A stretch of 41,827 bases of DNA from Desulfovibrio sp. (GCA_017396005.1 JAFQNG010000072.1:1-41827), one strand, 5' to 3'; shown: positions 6,482 through 16,362, counted from the first letter of the stretch. Translations and numbers: made by a program. The notes: generated by a model not told the origin, from the letters alone.

Positions 6482-8164
6482 TCAGGGCATAACGTGGGCA
6501 GCATACGGCAGACGGATACCTCTGTAGGCGAGTTCTGCCCAAAAGTCTTTCTCTTCCCCTGAGCTGCACGCCAGCTGCCTGGCCAGGTCGGCTTCTGCCA
6601 GACCTTCTTCCAAGCGATAGGTATGCAGACAGCATACAGCATAGTGCAGGCTTGTACGCCAGTCAGAGGTATCGTACAAACTGTTTCGTGCGCTGTAGTC
6701 CAATGCAAGGGATGCAAGGGGACTTTGTGCTGTGATGCGGGCCATGGCTGCTGTCCAGAAACGCCGTTCAGTTTCATCGTCAAGCCAATGCTCTGCCATG
6801 AGCAGCATTTCCAATGCAGTTTCCGGGCAATGGAGCCGGGCGTCATAGTGAAAACCAGGCTGACAGATACGCCCTGATGCTGCAAGGATATCAGCCCAGA
6901 CAAGACAAAGGTGTACTTTATCTGATACGACAGGCAGTCCTGCATTTTCTGCGGCATGCCTGCTGCGCCACAGACGGTAACACTGCTCTGCTGTTATCGC
7001 ATCGTCCAGCCGCAGGGCCGCCCCCAAAGCTGCTGTGAGTGCATCCAGAAAATCGTCGTCCACCAAAGCAGGGGCAGCTTCCAGCAGTTGCAGTAAAACT
7101 GTGCGAATGGTCTCTGTTGTTCCACTCTGCCCTGTACTGTACCGCATTTCCAGCAGAAGCCGTAAACGCATGGCCAAAATTTGCCAGTGTATCTTCATAC
7201 CTTCCAGACGCTGGAGTGCAAGGGATAAAAGAGCCCTGCTTTCCGGGGCACCCCTGGCCCACTGCGCACAGCACAGGGTAAAGCAGCCGGTATCCAGTCC
7301 CTTCTGCGGTGAATGTGCAGCCAGGGCACTGCCATACCGTAACAATGCCTGACAGCGGTGCTCCGGCAAGTGACAGAGGTTGACGCGCCTGTGCGCCGCA
7401 CATCCTATGCGCTCGCCCAGACCGGGACGCCGCCTAAGAAACGTTAGCAGATCATCAAGCTCCTGGGCGTGCCCATATGTCAGCACCTCTTTGCCGGGCT
7501 CGAAGTTGACAGCCAGATCTTCTCCGATATCCTCGGTAAGAACGCAGCAACCACAGGATGCCCCTTCCATGATGCGAAAATTAAACTCCCGACAAATGGA
7601 TTCATTGGGGAGGACACGTGTATCCGTATAGAGGTCAAGCATTGCCTCAAAAGGCATGCGTTGTGCAGATAGGCCGTGCCTTTTCTGCAACAGGGCAGCA
7701 AAACGTTGCCGCTGGTCACGGTTACCGTCCAGTACGCCCACAAATGCCGTATGCTGTCTGCGCAGATCATGCCTGCGCCACGGGCGCGCAACACCGGGGC
7801 AGGCAAAACTCCTGACCTGTGGCAAACGCCAGGTCAGGGGCAGCTTTGCAAAACGGTCAGCATGCGGTGTCAGCACCAGATCAAAAAGACCGCCGTAGAA
7901 ACGCTGCCAGTACAGGTTAAGATGGCTGTCCACTGCCCAGAAAATTTTGGGGCAGTCCAGCTCCCACAGATCGTCAAGCAGAAGCCTACGGCCAATATGC
8001 TCCCTCTGGATTAGCAGATCAGGATGAAAGAGCTTCCCCGCCTGCCTGGCCTGCTGTAAAAAATAACGTATTGATACAATCCCCCCCTGACCATTCCATA
8101 CCCCCCGATATACTGTATGGTCGGGTATGGGGCCAAGGTCGCAGTCTATGAGCAGTATATTCAT
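6482..8164 (-). CDS. Glycosyltransferase-like protein (CgeB/Glyco_trans_1_2 type) with helical C-terminal half
   Basis: A 560-residue protein. The first about 300 residues read as a GT-B-like glycosyltransferase of the kind annotated DUF3880 or Glyco_trans_1_2. The N-terminus is a Rossmann-like strand (MNILLIDCDLG), and the C-terminal lobe carries the segment REFNFRIMEGASCGCCVLTED followed by FEPGKEVLTY. The remaining about 260 residues are rich in Leu, Ala and Arg and look like helical repeats; I see no second catalytic domain there. No signal peptide is visible. I place the start at the ATG at 8164 because the Rossmann strand begins there and AGGA lies about 7 nt upstream; 26 extra residues are possible in frame. 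The acceptor and donor sugars are unknown. It precedes ricT by 99 bp and is divergent from the HD gene. Confidence 0.72.
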   Translation of the reverse strand: MNILLIDCDLGPIPDHTVYRGVWNGQGGIVSIRYFLQQARQAGKLFHPDLLIQREHIGRRLLLDDLWELDCPKIFWAVDSHLNLYWQRFYGGLFDLVLTPHADRFAKLPLTWRLPQVRSFACPGVARPWRRHDLRRQHTAFVGVLDGNRDQRQRFAALLQKRHGLSAQRMPFEAMLDLYTDTRVLPNESICREFNFRIMEGASCGCCVLTEDIGEDLAVNFEPGKEVLTYGHAQELDDLLTFLRRRPGLGERIGCAAHRRVNLCHLPEHRCQALLRYGSALAAHSPQKGLDTGCFTLCCAQWARGAPESRALLSLALQRLEGMKIHWQILAMRLRLLLEMRYSTGQSGTTETIRTVLLQLLEAAPALVDDDFLDALTAALGAALRLDDAITAEQCYRLWRSRHAAENAGLPVVSDKVHLCLVWADILAASGRICQPGFHYDARLHCPETALEMLLMAEHWLDDETERRFWTAAMARITAQSPLASLALDYSARNSLYDTSDWRTSLHYAVCCLHTYRLEEGLAEADLARQLACSSGEEKDFWAELAYRGIRLPYAAHVMP

Positions 8165-8265
8165 GCTTGATCCTATAAACGCAGCGTCTTTATCAGCAAA
8201 GGCATACCCCGCCTTGCCTTCACGCATGCCCTGTTTTATCATTTCTTATTCGAGGAGCAAAGAGT

Positions 8266-8823
8266 ATGATAACACGAGATGATGCCCTGGGCCTGCTGGC
8301 CGAGCATGGTGTGAAGGCGGCTCTTTTACAGCATTCCCTGGCAGCGGAAGCTGTTATGGGGGCTATGGCCCGCCACCTGAATGAAGATGAAGCACTCTGG
8401 AGCCTGACCGGGCTCCTGCACGATCTGGACTATCCTGCAACGGCCTCTAGCCCGGAGCAACATGGATTGGAAACAGCCCGTCTTCTGTCGGGAAAAATGC
8501 CTGAAGAGGCCCTTGTTGCCATTCGGGCCCACAACGGTGAGATGAACGGTACAGCGCCTGCTACCCGTTTTGACTATGCTCTGCGCTGTGGCGAAAGCAT
8601 CACTGGCCTGATCAGCGCTGCCGCACTGATGCGTCCAACGGGCATGAACGGTATGGAAGCCAAAAGCATCAAGAAAAAAATGAAAGACAAGGCCTTTGCC
8701 GCAAGTGTCAGTCGCGAAAACATACGCCAGTGCGTTGAGGCAGGGGTAGAACTTGATGAGTTTCTGACTCTCGCCATTGCTGCCATGCGTGAGCGCGCTG
8801 CAGAACTAGGCCTGAGCAAATAA
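8266..8823 (+). CDS. HD-domain phosphohydrolase family protein
   Basis: A small (185-residue) soluble HD-superfamily protein of unknown substrate. The metal-binding pattern is visible: H23, the H52-D53 doublet (LLHDLDYP) and a downstream His in RAHNGE near residue 94. This resembles the HDIG subgroup often annotated as predicted hydrolases. The ATG has a good ribosome site (GAGGAG, about 8 nt upstream). It opens a plus-strand run with pfk, addA and addB; only 15 bp separate it from pfk, so they are probably cotranscribed. Substrate (nucleotide or other phosphate ester) cannot be told from the sequence. Confidence 0.85.
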   Translation: MITRDDALGLLAEHGVKAALLQHSLAAEAVMGAMARHLNEDEALWSLTGLLHDLDYPATASSPEQHGLETARLLSGKMPEEALVAIRAHNGEMNGTAPATRFDYALRCGESITGLISAAALMRPTGMNGMEAKSIKKKMKDKAFAASVSRENIRQCVEAGVELDEFLTLAIAAMRERAAELGLSK

Positions 8824-8838
8824 CAGGGGACCGGCTGT

Positions 8839-10143
8839 ATGGATGATTATGATCTGGATACCACTATCAGGACTTTGGGGCCTTGCAAGCTTGATTCTCA
8901 CCTGCCCTACCGCACTTGGGCCGATGATAAACATATTCAGGTTTTCGTAGATGAAGAACTGAGTGACCACAGCGCTCAGGGAAGCTGCGTCAGCTTTGAG
9001 GCCGCCGGGCCACGCCGAAAACTGTATTTTGACTCCCGTCGCGCAAAGTGCGCCATCGTCACCTGTGGCGGTCTTTGCCCCGGGATTAACGATGTGATAC
9101 GAGCCATCGTCATGGAAGCACATCATGCTTACGGTGTGCCTGCCATCATGGGTATTCCCTACGGCCTTGAAGGTTTCATCCCCAAGTGCAGACATAAACC
9201 TGTAGAGCTGACTCCCGGTCTGGTGGCACATATTCACCGTTTCGGGGGTACAATCCTCGGTTCATCACGCGGACCGCAGCCTTCAGAAGATATCGTTGAT
9301 ACACTTGAGCGTTCCAATGTCAGTATTCTTTTCGTCATAGGCGGCGACGGTACCATGAAGGCCGCTCTCTCCATCAGTGAAGAAATCAAAAAACGCGGCC
9401 TGAAACTCTCGGTTATCGGCATCCCCAAAACCATAGACAACGATATAAACTTCATCCCCCAATCCTTTGGTTTCGAAACAGCAGTTTTCAAGGCTACAGA
9501 GGCCATTGAATGCGCCCATACAGAAGCCTGTGGCACACCTAACGGTATCGGGCTGGTCAAGCTCATGGGACGTGAGTCTGGCTTTATCGCCGCGCGGGCT
9601 ACGCTGGCCCTAAAAGAGGTCAATTTTGTGCTTGTCCCCGAAGCCCCCTTTACCCTTGAAGGCGAAGGTGGCCTCTTGCCTGCTCTGGAGGAGCGTCTAC
9701 GCAGTCGTGGACATGCCGTTATCGTAACTGCTGAAGGCGCAGGTCAGCACCTGCTCTCCACACAAAGCGGTACCGATGCTTCGGGTAATCCCGTACTTGG
9801 CGATATTGCAGACCTGCTGCGCAGAGAGATTGGCCGCTACCTGCGTGAACGACAGGTGGAACATTCCATCAAATACATTGACCCCAGTTATATCATCCGT
9901 TCTGTCCCTGCCAATGCCAACGACAAGGTATATTGCGGTTTTCTGGGGCAGTATGCCGTGCATGCGGCCATGGCCGGACGTACCGACATGCTGGTAGCCA
10001 AACTGCAGGATCGCTATGTACATCTGCCCCTGCAGCTGGTCACGCAACGACGTCGCAGAATGAACATCTATTCCGATCTGTGGCGCGCTGTGCTTGAATC
10101 CACCGGACAGGGCATGCTCAAGGGCATGCTGCCTCCTGCATAG
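8839..10143 (+). CDS. pfkA: 6-phosphofructokinase (ATP-type residue in a PPi-clade-like sequence)
   Basis: Glycolytic enzyme converting fructose 6-phosphate to fructose 1,6-bisphosphate. The 434-residue protein has an N-terminal extension of about 70 residues before the core (CGGLCPGIND at 76-85). The phosphoryl-donor site reads G168-G169-D170-G171; glycine at the last position goes with ATP use, aspartate with pyrophosphate. The catalytic loop reads P196-K197-T198-I199-D200-N201-D202, with lysine where the classic ATP enzyme has glycine. This combination is known from the long ATP-dependent group that includes plant and trypanosomatid PFKs. ATP dependence is therefore inferred, not certain. 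MGRESGF is present. The ribosome site is AGGGGA. Its stop is 4 nt before the addA start. Confidence 0.93.
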   Translation: MDDYDLDTTIRTLGPCKLDSHLPYRTWADDKHIQVFVDEELSDHSAQGSCVSFEAAGPRRKLYFDSRRAKCAIVTCGGLCPGINDVIRAIVMEAHHAYGVPAIMGIPYGLEGFIPKCRHKPVELTPGLVAHIHRFGGTILGSSRGPQPSEDIVDTLERSNVSILFVIGGDGTMKAALSISEEIKKRGLKLSVIGIPKTIDNDINFIPQSFGFETAVFKATEAIECAHTEACGTPNGIGLVKLMGRESGFIAARATLALKEVNFVLVPEAPFTLEGEGGLLPALEERLRSRGHAVIVTAEGAGQHLLSTQSGTDASGNPVLGDIADLLRREIGRYLRERQVEHSIKYIDPSYIIRSVPANANDKVYCGFLGQYAVHAAMAGRTDMLVAKLQDRYVHLPLQLVTQRRRRMNIYSDLWRAVLESTGQGMLKGMLPPA

Positions 10144-10147
10144 TACC

Positions 10148-13100
10148 ATGTCTGCCCTGCACCAGATCAAGGCCTCGGCAGGCTCTGGGAAGACATACAG
10201 TCTGACACGATGTTTCCTGCGTCTTCTGGTAGAATACGGGCTTTCTTCAAAACCATTTTCCGCCTCAGCCTGCGCCCGTCCGCTCCTGCAGGAGGACAGG
10301 GCCGGGCGTTGCAGCTGGGGAGATATTCTTGCGGTCACCTTTACCAACGCCGCAGCGGCAGAAATGCGTGACCGGCTTATCCGTAACCTGAAAAATATTG
10401 CTCTTGGCAAAGAGGACGGCCAGGGACTCATCTCTCAACAGGCAGCCCTGCGCTGGGTAGACGCAGTCATGCGCGACCTTGGCGCACTGAATATCCGTAC
10501 CATTGACAGCCTCCTGCATCTTATAGTCCGTTCTGCTGCCCTGGAGCTGCGTCTGCACCCCGACTTCCAGCCTGTATTTGCTTCGTCTGAAGTCATCGCC
10601 CCATATATGGATCTCTTCATGGAGCGCGCCTGGCAAGGGGATGACGCCATGAGGGAGCTTTTGCGGCAGTGCTGTGAGGCTCTGGTTCATGCCAGCGACA
10701 GCAGCAGTTTCCTGGTCGGAGACAAGCTCTCCAGACAGATAGGAGCGCTGCTTGATGACGCTTTTCTCGGCAAATACGATGCACTTTCTCCCCCGGCAGC
10801 CATCAATGCAAAATATCGTGAGCTGCAACAGTGCGTGGTTGATGCTGCACAACATCTCCTGATTGTCAGTGGCCATGCTGGTCTGACATGGGATAAACGA
10901 GCCCATGCAGCCATGGAACGTCTGGTCCGCCTTGATTATCATAAAAGGCCTTCAACATACTGGAAAAAAGATGACCCGGCCTGCCTCTTCCGTAAGGGCA
11001 GCACTATCACGCCAGAGACAGAGGCTGCCTTTGCTGTCTGTAGAGCAGCCTATGACCGTCTGGAACAGCAGGGGGCGCTTTTGCGCTCTGCTGCGCATCT
11101 TGCCCCCTTTGTTGCAGTGGCTCGACTTCTGGTACATGCCTTCAGGGAAAACTGGTCTGAAGAAGGCGTTTTGCCCGGTCTGCTGATTCCACAGCTCGCA
11201 CAGCAAGCATTGAATGGCAAGTACGGTGTTGCGGATGCACTCTGCCGCCTGGGGACACGGCTGACCCATTACCTGCTGGATGAATTTCAGGATACCAGCG
11301 AAGAGCAGTGGCAGGCTCTGCGCCCCCTGATTATGGAGGCGCTTTCGCGCGGTGGTTCTCTGACATGGGTGGGTGACGTCAAGCAGTCAATTTATGGCTG
11401 GCGACAGGCAAAGCCGGAACTTTTTGACGATATCTGTCAGGATCAAGAGTTCATCGCTGCTGTGCCGGATATACACTATGATACCCTGAGCTGTAACTGG
11501 CGCAGTGCTACCCAGATAATCGAGCATAATAACAACATCTTCTCCCCTTTGGCGGACTTTCCAACAACAAAAGCGGCGCTGCAGGCTCTTTTGCCAGAAA
11601 ACACCCCTGATGCCGTGCTCATAGCAGCGAGCAGTCGACTCACGTCCGCCTTCGCCGACACCAGGCAGCAATGTGCCCCCAAAACAGCGCCAGGGGGCGT
11701 TGTTCGGGCAGAACGCCTGGAGAGCCAAAATGCTGAAGAGCGTCGATCTCTGTTGCAGACACGGCTGACTGCGATACTGCGCGAAGATATACAGGGGCGC
11801 AGGCCTTGGGGTGACGTGCTGGTACTTGTGCGCAGCAACAGCATGGCTCGAGAACTGGCAGAAGGGCTGGTGGCAGCAAACATCCCTGTCATTACAGAAA
11901 ACAGTTTGCTTTTGGCTGAACACCCGCTGGTGGTACAAAGCGTGGCGCTTTTGTCTTTTCTTGATGACCCTGATGACGATATTTCTTTATGGACCATCCT
12001 GACAGGCTCCCTGCTGGCTGAGCATCCACTGGCCGCTGACCTCGATTGGGCTGGCCTGCACAGCTGGCGTGCACACAACGCTGCTGGCAGCAACCAGACA
12101 GGCCTGTGGAAAAATTTCAGGAAGCAATGGCCAGACATCTGGCAGGCCCTCCTGGAGCCTTTTTTTTCCGCTCCCTGCCTGATGCCGCCCTATGATATCA
12201 TCATGGAGTGGTATGACCGTCTTGATGCCGAAGCCCGCTTCCCACAGGCTGAAATTTTTCTGCGCCGTTTTATGGAGGTTCTGTACAGCGCTGAAGAAAA
12301 AGGCCTTGCCACCCTTTCTGCCTTTCTGGAACACTGGCGCACAAAACATGGTGAAGAAAAAGTGCCCATGCCAGAAAATGTGGATGCTGTGCGCATCATG
12401 ACCATCCATAAGTCCAAGGGTCTTGAGGCCCCGGTAGTCATTGTGCCCATAACAGGCTTTGAGCTGAAAAATCCTCCTGGTGGACACTGCATCATCAACT
12501 GCGAAGGCCTGCGCGTACTGACTGCCTGTCAAAAGGAGGTGGGAACGCCCTACTTCAAGAAGCTGGCTGATGAGGCCTGTGAAAGCATTGATTTGCTGTA
12601 TGTGGCGTTTACCAGAGCCAGAGAAGAGCTTTATATCTTACGGACAGAGACGCAGACTGAGCGCAGGCCAGACTGTGCGGCTGTGCTTGACCTTCTCTGG
12701 CAAAAAAATGGGCTAGAGCTGCCCTATGAGATGGGCACATGCCCACAACAGGGTCTCAGCAGCTCTGCTGCGAACATCGCTGTGCCAGAGTCCGCAACGG
12801 ATGTTCCCCGGCCAGTGGTCAGCCCCTGGCGCCCCATGCACTGGCTGCCGCAACTCAAGATTTTTCGTAACCCTTTGAGCGGCTTTTCTTTCAGGGCAAG
12901 CGATCGCGGGCAGCTTGCGCATTTCTGCCTGGAACATCTTCATCTGACCGGAAAGCCACATGACGATGCCGAACGTGCTCTGGCTTTCGGCCTTGCGCAT
13001 TACCAGGTTCCCGTGCCTGACGACCCGGAACTGAAAATTTTTCTGCTCAAAGCTCTGTCCTGGTTCGCCGCGCAACCACAGGCGGCACAGTGGCTGCGGC

Positions 13101-13417
13101 ATGGCCTTACCGAACAGTCTCTGGTAACTGCCTCAGGACAGATCCTGCGTATGGACCTTTTGACACACGATGAGGCCGGCCCGCTGGTCATAGACTACAA
13201 GAGCGGCCAGCCCTCGCCTGTCGATGTAGTGCAGATGCGCCGTTATCTTGCCTGTATAGATGAAAGCAGCACGTATGCCGCCCCAGCACGGGGGCTGCTG
13301 GTTTACCTGGCTTTACAGCGTTTTCGCCTGGTCATGCCCGATACCCTCTCTGATCTGCACGAGAGCTGCTCAACCCTGCTGCCTGACGTCAAGGCATGCT
13401 CAGAGAGGAAAGGATGA
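10148..13417 (+). CDS. addA: AddA-like UvrD-family helicase/nuclease
   Basis: Superfamily 1A helicase with a RecB-type nuclease domain, the motor subunit of an AddAB-type enzyme that resects double-strand breaks for RecA-dependent repair. From the ATG at 10148 (1089 residues) it shows motif I ASAGSGKT (9-16), Ia (VTFTNAAAAEM), II (LLDEFQDTS), III (WVGDVKQSIYGWR), IV (CNWRS), V (TIHKSKGLE) and VI (YVAFTRAREELY). The C-terminal PD-(D/E)XK core appears as RMDLL followed by VIDYKSG. An in-frame reading from 10094 overlaps pfk and is unlikely, since motif I must be near the N-terminus. The visible ribosome site is poor, suggesting coupling to pfk translation. The stop overlaps the addB start. Confidence 0.92.
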   Translation: MSALHQIKASAGSGKTYSLTRCFLRLLVEYGLSSKPFSASACARPLLQEDRAGRCSWGDILAVTFTNAAAAEMRDRLIRNLKNIALGKEDGQGLISQQAALRWVDAVMRDLGALNIRTIDSLLHLIVRSAALELRLHPDFQPVFASSEVIAPYMDLFMERAWQGDDAMRELLRQCCEALVHASDSSSFLVGDKLSRQIGALLDDAFLGKYDALSPPAAINAKYRELQQCVVDAAQHLLIVSGHAGLTWDKRAHAAMERLVRLDYHKRPSTYWKKDDPACLFRKGSTITPETEAAFAVCRAAYDRLEQQGALLRSAAHLAPFVAVARLLVHAFRENWSEEGVLPGLLIPQLAQQALNGKYGVADALCRLGTRLTHYLLDEFQDTSEEQWQALRPLIMEALSRGGSLTWVGDVKQSIYGWRQAKPELFDDICQDQEFIAAVPDIHYDTLSCNWRSATQIIEHNNNIFSPLADFPTTKAALQALLPENTPDAVLIAASSRLTSAFADTRQQCAPKTAPGGVVRAERLESQNAEERRSLLQTRLTAILREDIQGRRPWGDVLVLVRSNSMARELAEGLVAANIPVITENSLLLAEHPLVVQSVALLSFLDDPDDDISLWTILTGSLLAEHPLAADLDWAGLHSWRAHNAAGSNQTGLWKNFRKQWPDIWQALLEPFFSAPCLMPPYDIIMEWYDRLDAEARFPQAEIFLRRFMEVLYSAEEKGLATLSAFLEHWRTKHGEEKVPMPENVDAVRIMTIHKSKGLEAPVVIVPITGFELKNPPGGHCIINCEGLRVLTACQKEVGTPYFKKLADEACESIDLLYVAFTRAREELYILRTETQTERRPDCAAVLDLLWQKNGLELPYEMGTCPQQGLSSSAANIAVPESATDVPRPVVSPWRPMHWLPQLKIFRNPLSGFSFRASDRGQLAHFCLEHLHLTGKPHDDAERALAFGLAHYQVPVPDDPELKIFLLKALSWFAAQPQAAQWLRHGLTEQSLVTASGQILRMDLLTHDEAGPLVIDYKSGQPSPVDVVQMRRYLACIDESSTYAAPARGLLVYLALQRFRLVMPDTLSDLHESCSTLLPDVKACSERKG

Positions 13418-16311
13418 AGAGAACACCCTTTCTGATTTTCCCATGGCAACGTCCGTTTCTACCTGCCTTAAAAACAGCAGTACTGGATCAGGATGGTCAC
13501 TGTCTGATTATTGTCCCACACAATCGTCCACGCCGCTACCTTTATCGGCTTTATGCTCAAGCTGGTGAGGCTCGCCTTCTGCCCAGGGTCATCACATTGA
13601 CCGAGACCATAACGCTTTGGCGTACAGCGGTGTTTGGCCCTCTGCACATCGCCTCCCCTCTGGATAGGGCCGCTCTTCTCCATCAATGTGTTCTTCGTCT
13701 GAGCCGTGACGATGCTACCCTGGCAGGTCGTTTTGCCCATATGGGCATGCCCGCCTTTTTGCCCTGGGGACTGCGCCTGGCTGTTCTGCTGGAAGAAATA
13801 TTCAGCCAAGGGATGACGCCGGAAGACCTGAGGCATGCTGAGATGGAAGCCTCACCTGCCGCAGCGGCCCTGCTGGGTGCCCTGGGGCGTATCGGCACAG
13901 CCTACCGAGAAAATCTGAAAAGCCGCAGCTGGACGACCCCCGGTCTGGACGCTCTCGCTGTGGCCGGCATGACAGAGGAAATCCCTGACATTCTGATGCC
14001 AGCAGAGAAAAAAAACGTACTGGCCGCAGGTTTTCATGTGCTGACGCATACTGAAGACAGCATGTTGCGTACCCTATGGCAGGCCGGAGCCCGTATTTGC
14101 CTGCACACAGACCCGGCCCTGGCTCGAGGAGGGTCTGTTCACTGGGCTTGTGCAGAACATATCTCATGGCTGCAACGCTGGCGGGCACAGGCAAGCCTGG
14201 CTGTAGATGCTGAAAATACAGGTAACGACAGCCCACGTTACAGCTTTTTTGCAGGCTATGACTGTCATTCGCAATTGAAAGCCATGCGTGAAATGCTGAC
14301 GCATCATCAGACGGATGAACGTTCTTCCACTGCTATCGTCCTGACGGGCAATGGGCTCCTCTTACCGGTATTGCACCATCTGCCCGATAAGGACGTCAAT
14401 ATCTCCATGGGCTATCCGCTGACCCGTTCCCCCCTGTATCATCTAATAGAGAGCATACTGCACATGCAGCTCAGACGCAGCAGAGAGGGGCTCTACTACT
14501 GGCGGGATCTCCTGCAGACTCTGCGCCACCCCTATCTTCGCCGCCTGCACCTCCTGGATGGCCAGGGACAACAATGGTTTCTACATTCTGCCCTGCGACA
14601 TCTCGAGCGCCAGATCCGTTTTGGAAGCCGATATGTAAATCTGACAGAACTTATTGATGTCTGTATGGAGCATATAGACGAACCTGTACGTCAGATGTTT
14701 CTGCACTGCCTGGACATTGTGGCGCACAGGCCGGGGCAGGCCGGCACTCCAGCAGATATGGCTGACTGCCTGTACGGGCTGTGTGATTTGCTTCTGTCTT
14801 TCGGAGGGGAGATATGGCAGTTCAGTCCGCTGGATGCAGAAGCTGTCTATCGCCTGATGCGTACTGTTATCCCTGCCCTACGATCAACGCTCCTTGCTGC
14901 CAATGCTTTTCCCATGGCCGAGCTGTGCAGTATCGTTAAAGAAACACTGGCGCAGGAGCGCATCCCATTTGAGGCGGACCCTCTAACTGGCTTACAGGTG
15001 CTGGGCATGCTGGAAACGCGTCTCCTCCATTTCGACCGTGTGCTTATCATGGACGCTACGGACGACAGCCTGCCGGGCAATGCTGCACAAGATCCTCTTT
15101 TGCCGGATTCTCTTCGTGTGCTGCTTGACCTGCCAGACGCACGACATCGCGAACGTACAGTGGCACATACTCTGTACCGACTGTGCATGGGAGCACGGGA
15201 AGTTCATTTTTTCTGGCAAGAAGGTGTCAGCCGCTCAACTCTTTTTGATGGTAAAAAAAGCCGCAGCCGTTTCGTGGAAGAACTTCTCTGGCAGCAGGAG
15301 CAGCAGCGCAGCGCCATTCTGGAGCCCGGCCAGGGGCCGCTGCGCAGCGCATCTTGTACGGTCAACACCGTAGCCTCCACTGCCAAAACACTCATCCGTA
15401 CCCCACAGATAGACAAAGCCATGCAGGCGCTGCTGCACCGTCCTCTTTCCGCTTCACTTCTTGATACCTATTTGCAGTGCCCTCTGTCCTTTGCCTGGCG
15501 TTATCTGCTCCGTCTTGATACGCCGCAGGAAGTCTGTGAAGGCGACGACCCGGCAGGCGTCGGCGACTGTCTGCATGAGACGCTGCGCCTTCTTTATGAA
15601 CCCTGGCTCAGGCGTCAGGTACAGCGCAACGATATTTCCATGTCACAGGTACGCGCCTGTCTGGAGCAGGCGCTGGAGAGCGTCAATGCACGACGCCCAT
15701 TGCCTGCTGCTGCCTGCCTGATGCTGGAAAGCGCTGCTCCGCCTAGGCTGCGTCGCTTTCTGGAGGCTCAGCCGGAAATCACGTTCATTCTTGCTCTGGA
15801 AGAGGAAATAAAAGCAGAGCTGTATCTTGCCGGACAAAAGTATGTTTTCATAGGCCGAATGGATCGGCTTGACCGACGCGATGGTCTTTTGCATGTGCTT
15901 GACTATAAGAGTGGGAACCTCAAAAAAGCCGATCCATCCCTGTGGACCGACACGGCTTTTTTTGATGATATACCTGCAGCCTGCACTGCCGATAACCCTG
16001 AGCGGCTTGGAGGCCTGCTGGAAGAGTTACGCCAGCGGCTGCCCAGTGTGCAGCTCCCCTGCTATATCTCCATGCTTACGGCCCAGCGCATGGGAACCGT
16101 GGGAGATGCCGCCCTGGTAGACCTGCGCGCTACCGGCAGGGAGGTTCCGCTTTTTGGCGGTTTGGCCGACCAGGATTTGGAGCAGGCCTGCACATATTGT
16201 GACCTCGCCCTGACCTTGGTACTTCGGCATATGCAGAACAGCCCTGTTTGGACCGCACGCCCTGACAAACATTGCCGCTGGTGCGCCTACACATCTGTCT
16301 GCATGTCCTGA
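13414..16311 (+). CDS. addB: AddB-like nuclease subunit with Fe-S cysteines
   Basis: Partner subunit of AddA, 965 residues. The N-terminal region resembles a helicase fold but has no Walker A lysine motif (the equivalent stretch reads LIIVPHNRPRR), so it is probably inactive as a motor. The C-terminal nuclease domain has FIGRMDRLD followed by VLDYKSG. An AddB-type iron-sulfur set is visible: one cysteine in YLQCPLSF and the cluster C-x2-C-x5-C at the extreme C-terminus (HCRWCAYTSVC), the same spacing as in Bacillus AddB. The start is the ATG at 13414, which overlaps the addA stop as ATGA and has GAGGAAAGG upstream. This indicates translational coupling and 1:1 synthesis. Chi recognition cannot be read from the sequence. 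Confidence 0.9.
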   Translation: MKRTPFLIFPWQRPFLPALKTAVLDQDGHCLIIVPHNRPRRYLYRLYAQAGEARLLPRVITLTETITLWRTAVFGPLHIASPLDRAALLHQCVLRLSRDDATLAGRFAHMGMPAFLPWGLRLAVLLEEIFSQGMTPEDLRHAEMEASPAAAALLGALGRIGTAYRENLKSRSWTTPGLDALAVAGMTEEIPDILMPAEKKNVLAAGFHVLTHTEDSMLRTLWQAGARICLHTDPALARGGSVHWACAEHISWLQRWRAQASLAVDAENTGNDSPRYSFFAGYDCHSQLKAMREMLTHHQTDERSSTAIVLTGNGLLLPVLHHLPDKDVNISMGYPLTRSPLYHLIESILHMQLRRSREGLYYWRDLLQTLRHPYLRRLHLLDGQGQQWFLHSALRHLERQIRFGSRYVNLTELIDVCMEHIDEPVRQMFLHCLDIVAHRPGQAGTPADMADCLYGLCDLLLSFGGEIWQFSPLDAEAVYRLMRTVIPALRSTLLAANAFPMAELCSIVKETLAQERIPFEADPLTGLQVLGMLETRLLHFDRVLIMDATDDSLPGNAAQDPLLPDSLRVLLDLPDARHRERTVAHTLYRLCMGAREVHFFWQEGVSRSTLFDGKKSRSRFVEELLWQQEQQRSAILEPGQGPLRSASCTVNTVASTAKTLIRTPQIDKAMQALLHRPLSASLLDTYLQCPLSFAWRYLLRLDTPQEVCEGDDPAGVGDCLHETLRLLYEPWLRRQVQRNDISMSQVRACLEQALESVNARRPLPAAACLMLESAAPPRLRRFLEAQPEITFILALEEEIKAELYLAGQKYVFIGRMDRLDRRDGLLHVLDYKSGNLKKADPSLWTDTAFFDDIPAACTADNPERLGGLLEELRQRLPSVQLPCYISMLTAQRMGTVGDAALVDLRATGREVPLFGGLADQDLEQACTYCDLALTLVLRHMQNSPVWTARPDKHCRWCAYTSVCMS

Positions 16312-16362
16312 AAATCGGTGAAAAATAAAACTTTTGCAGGGGTGGATATTGCTGTTTGTGAT

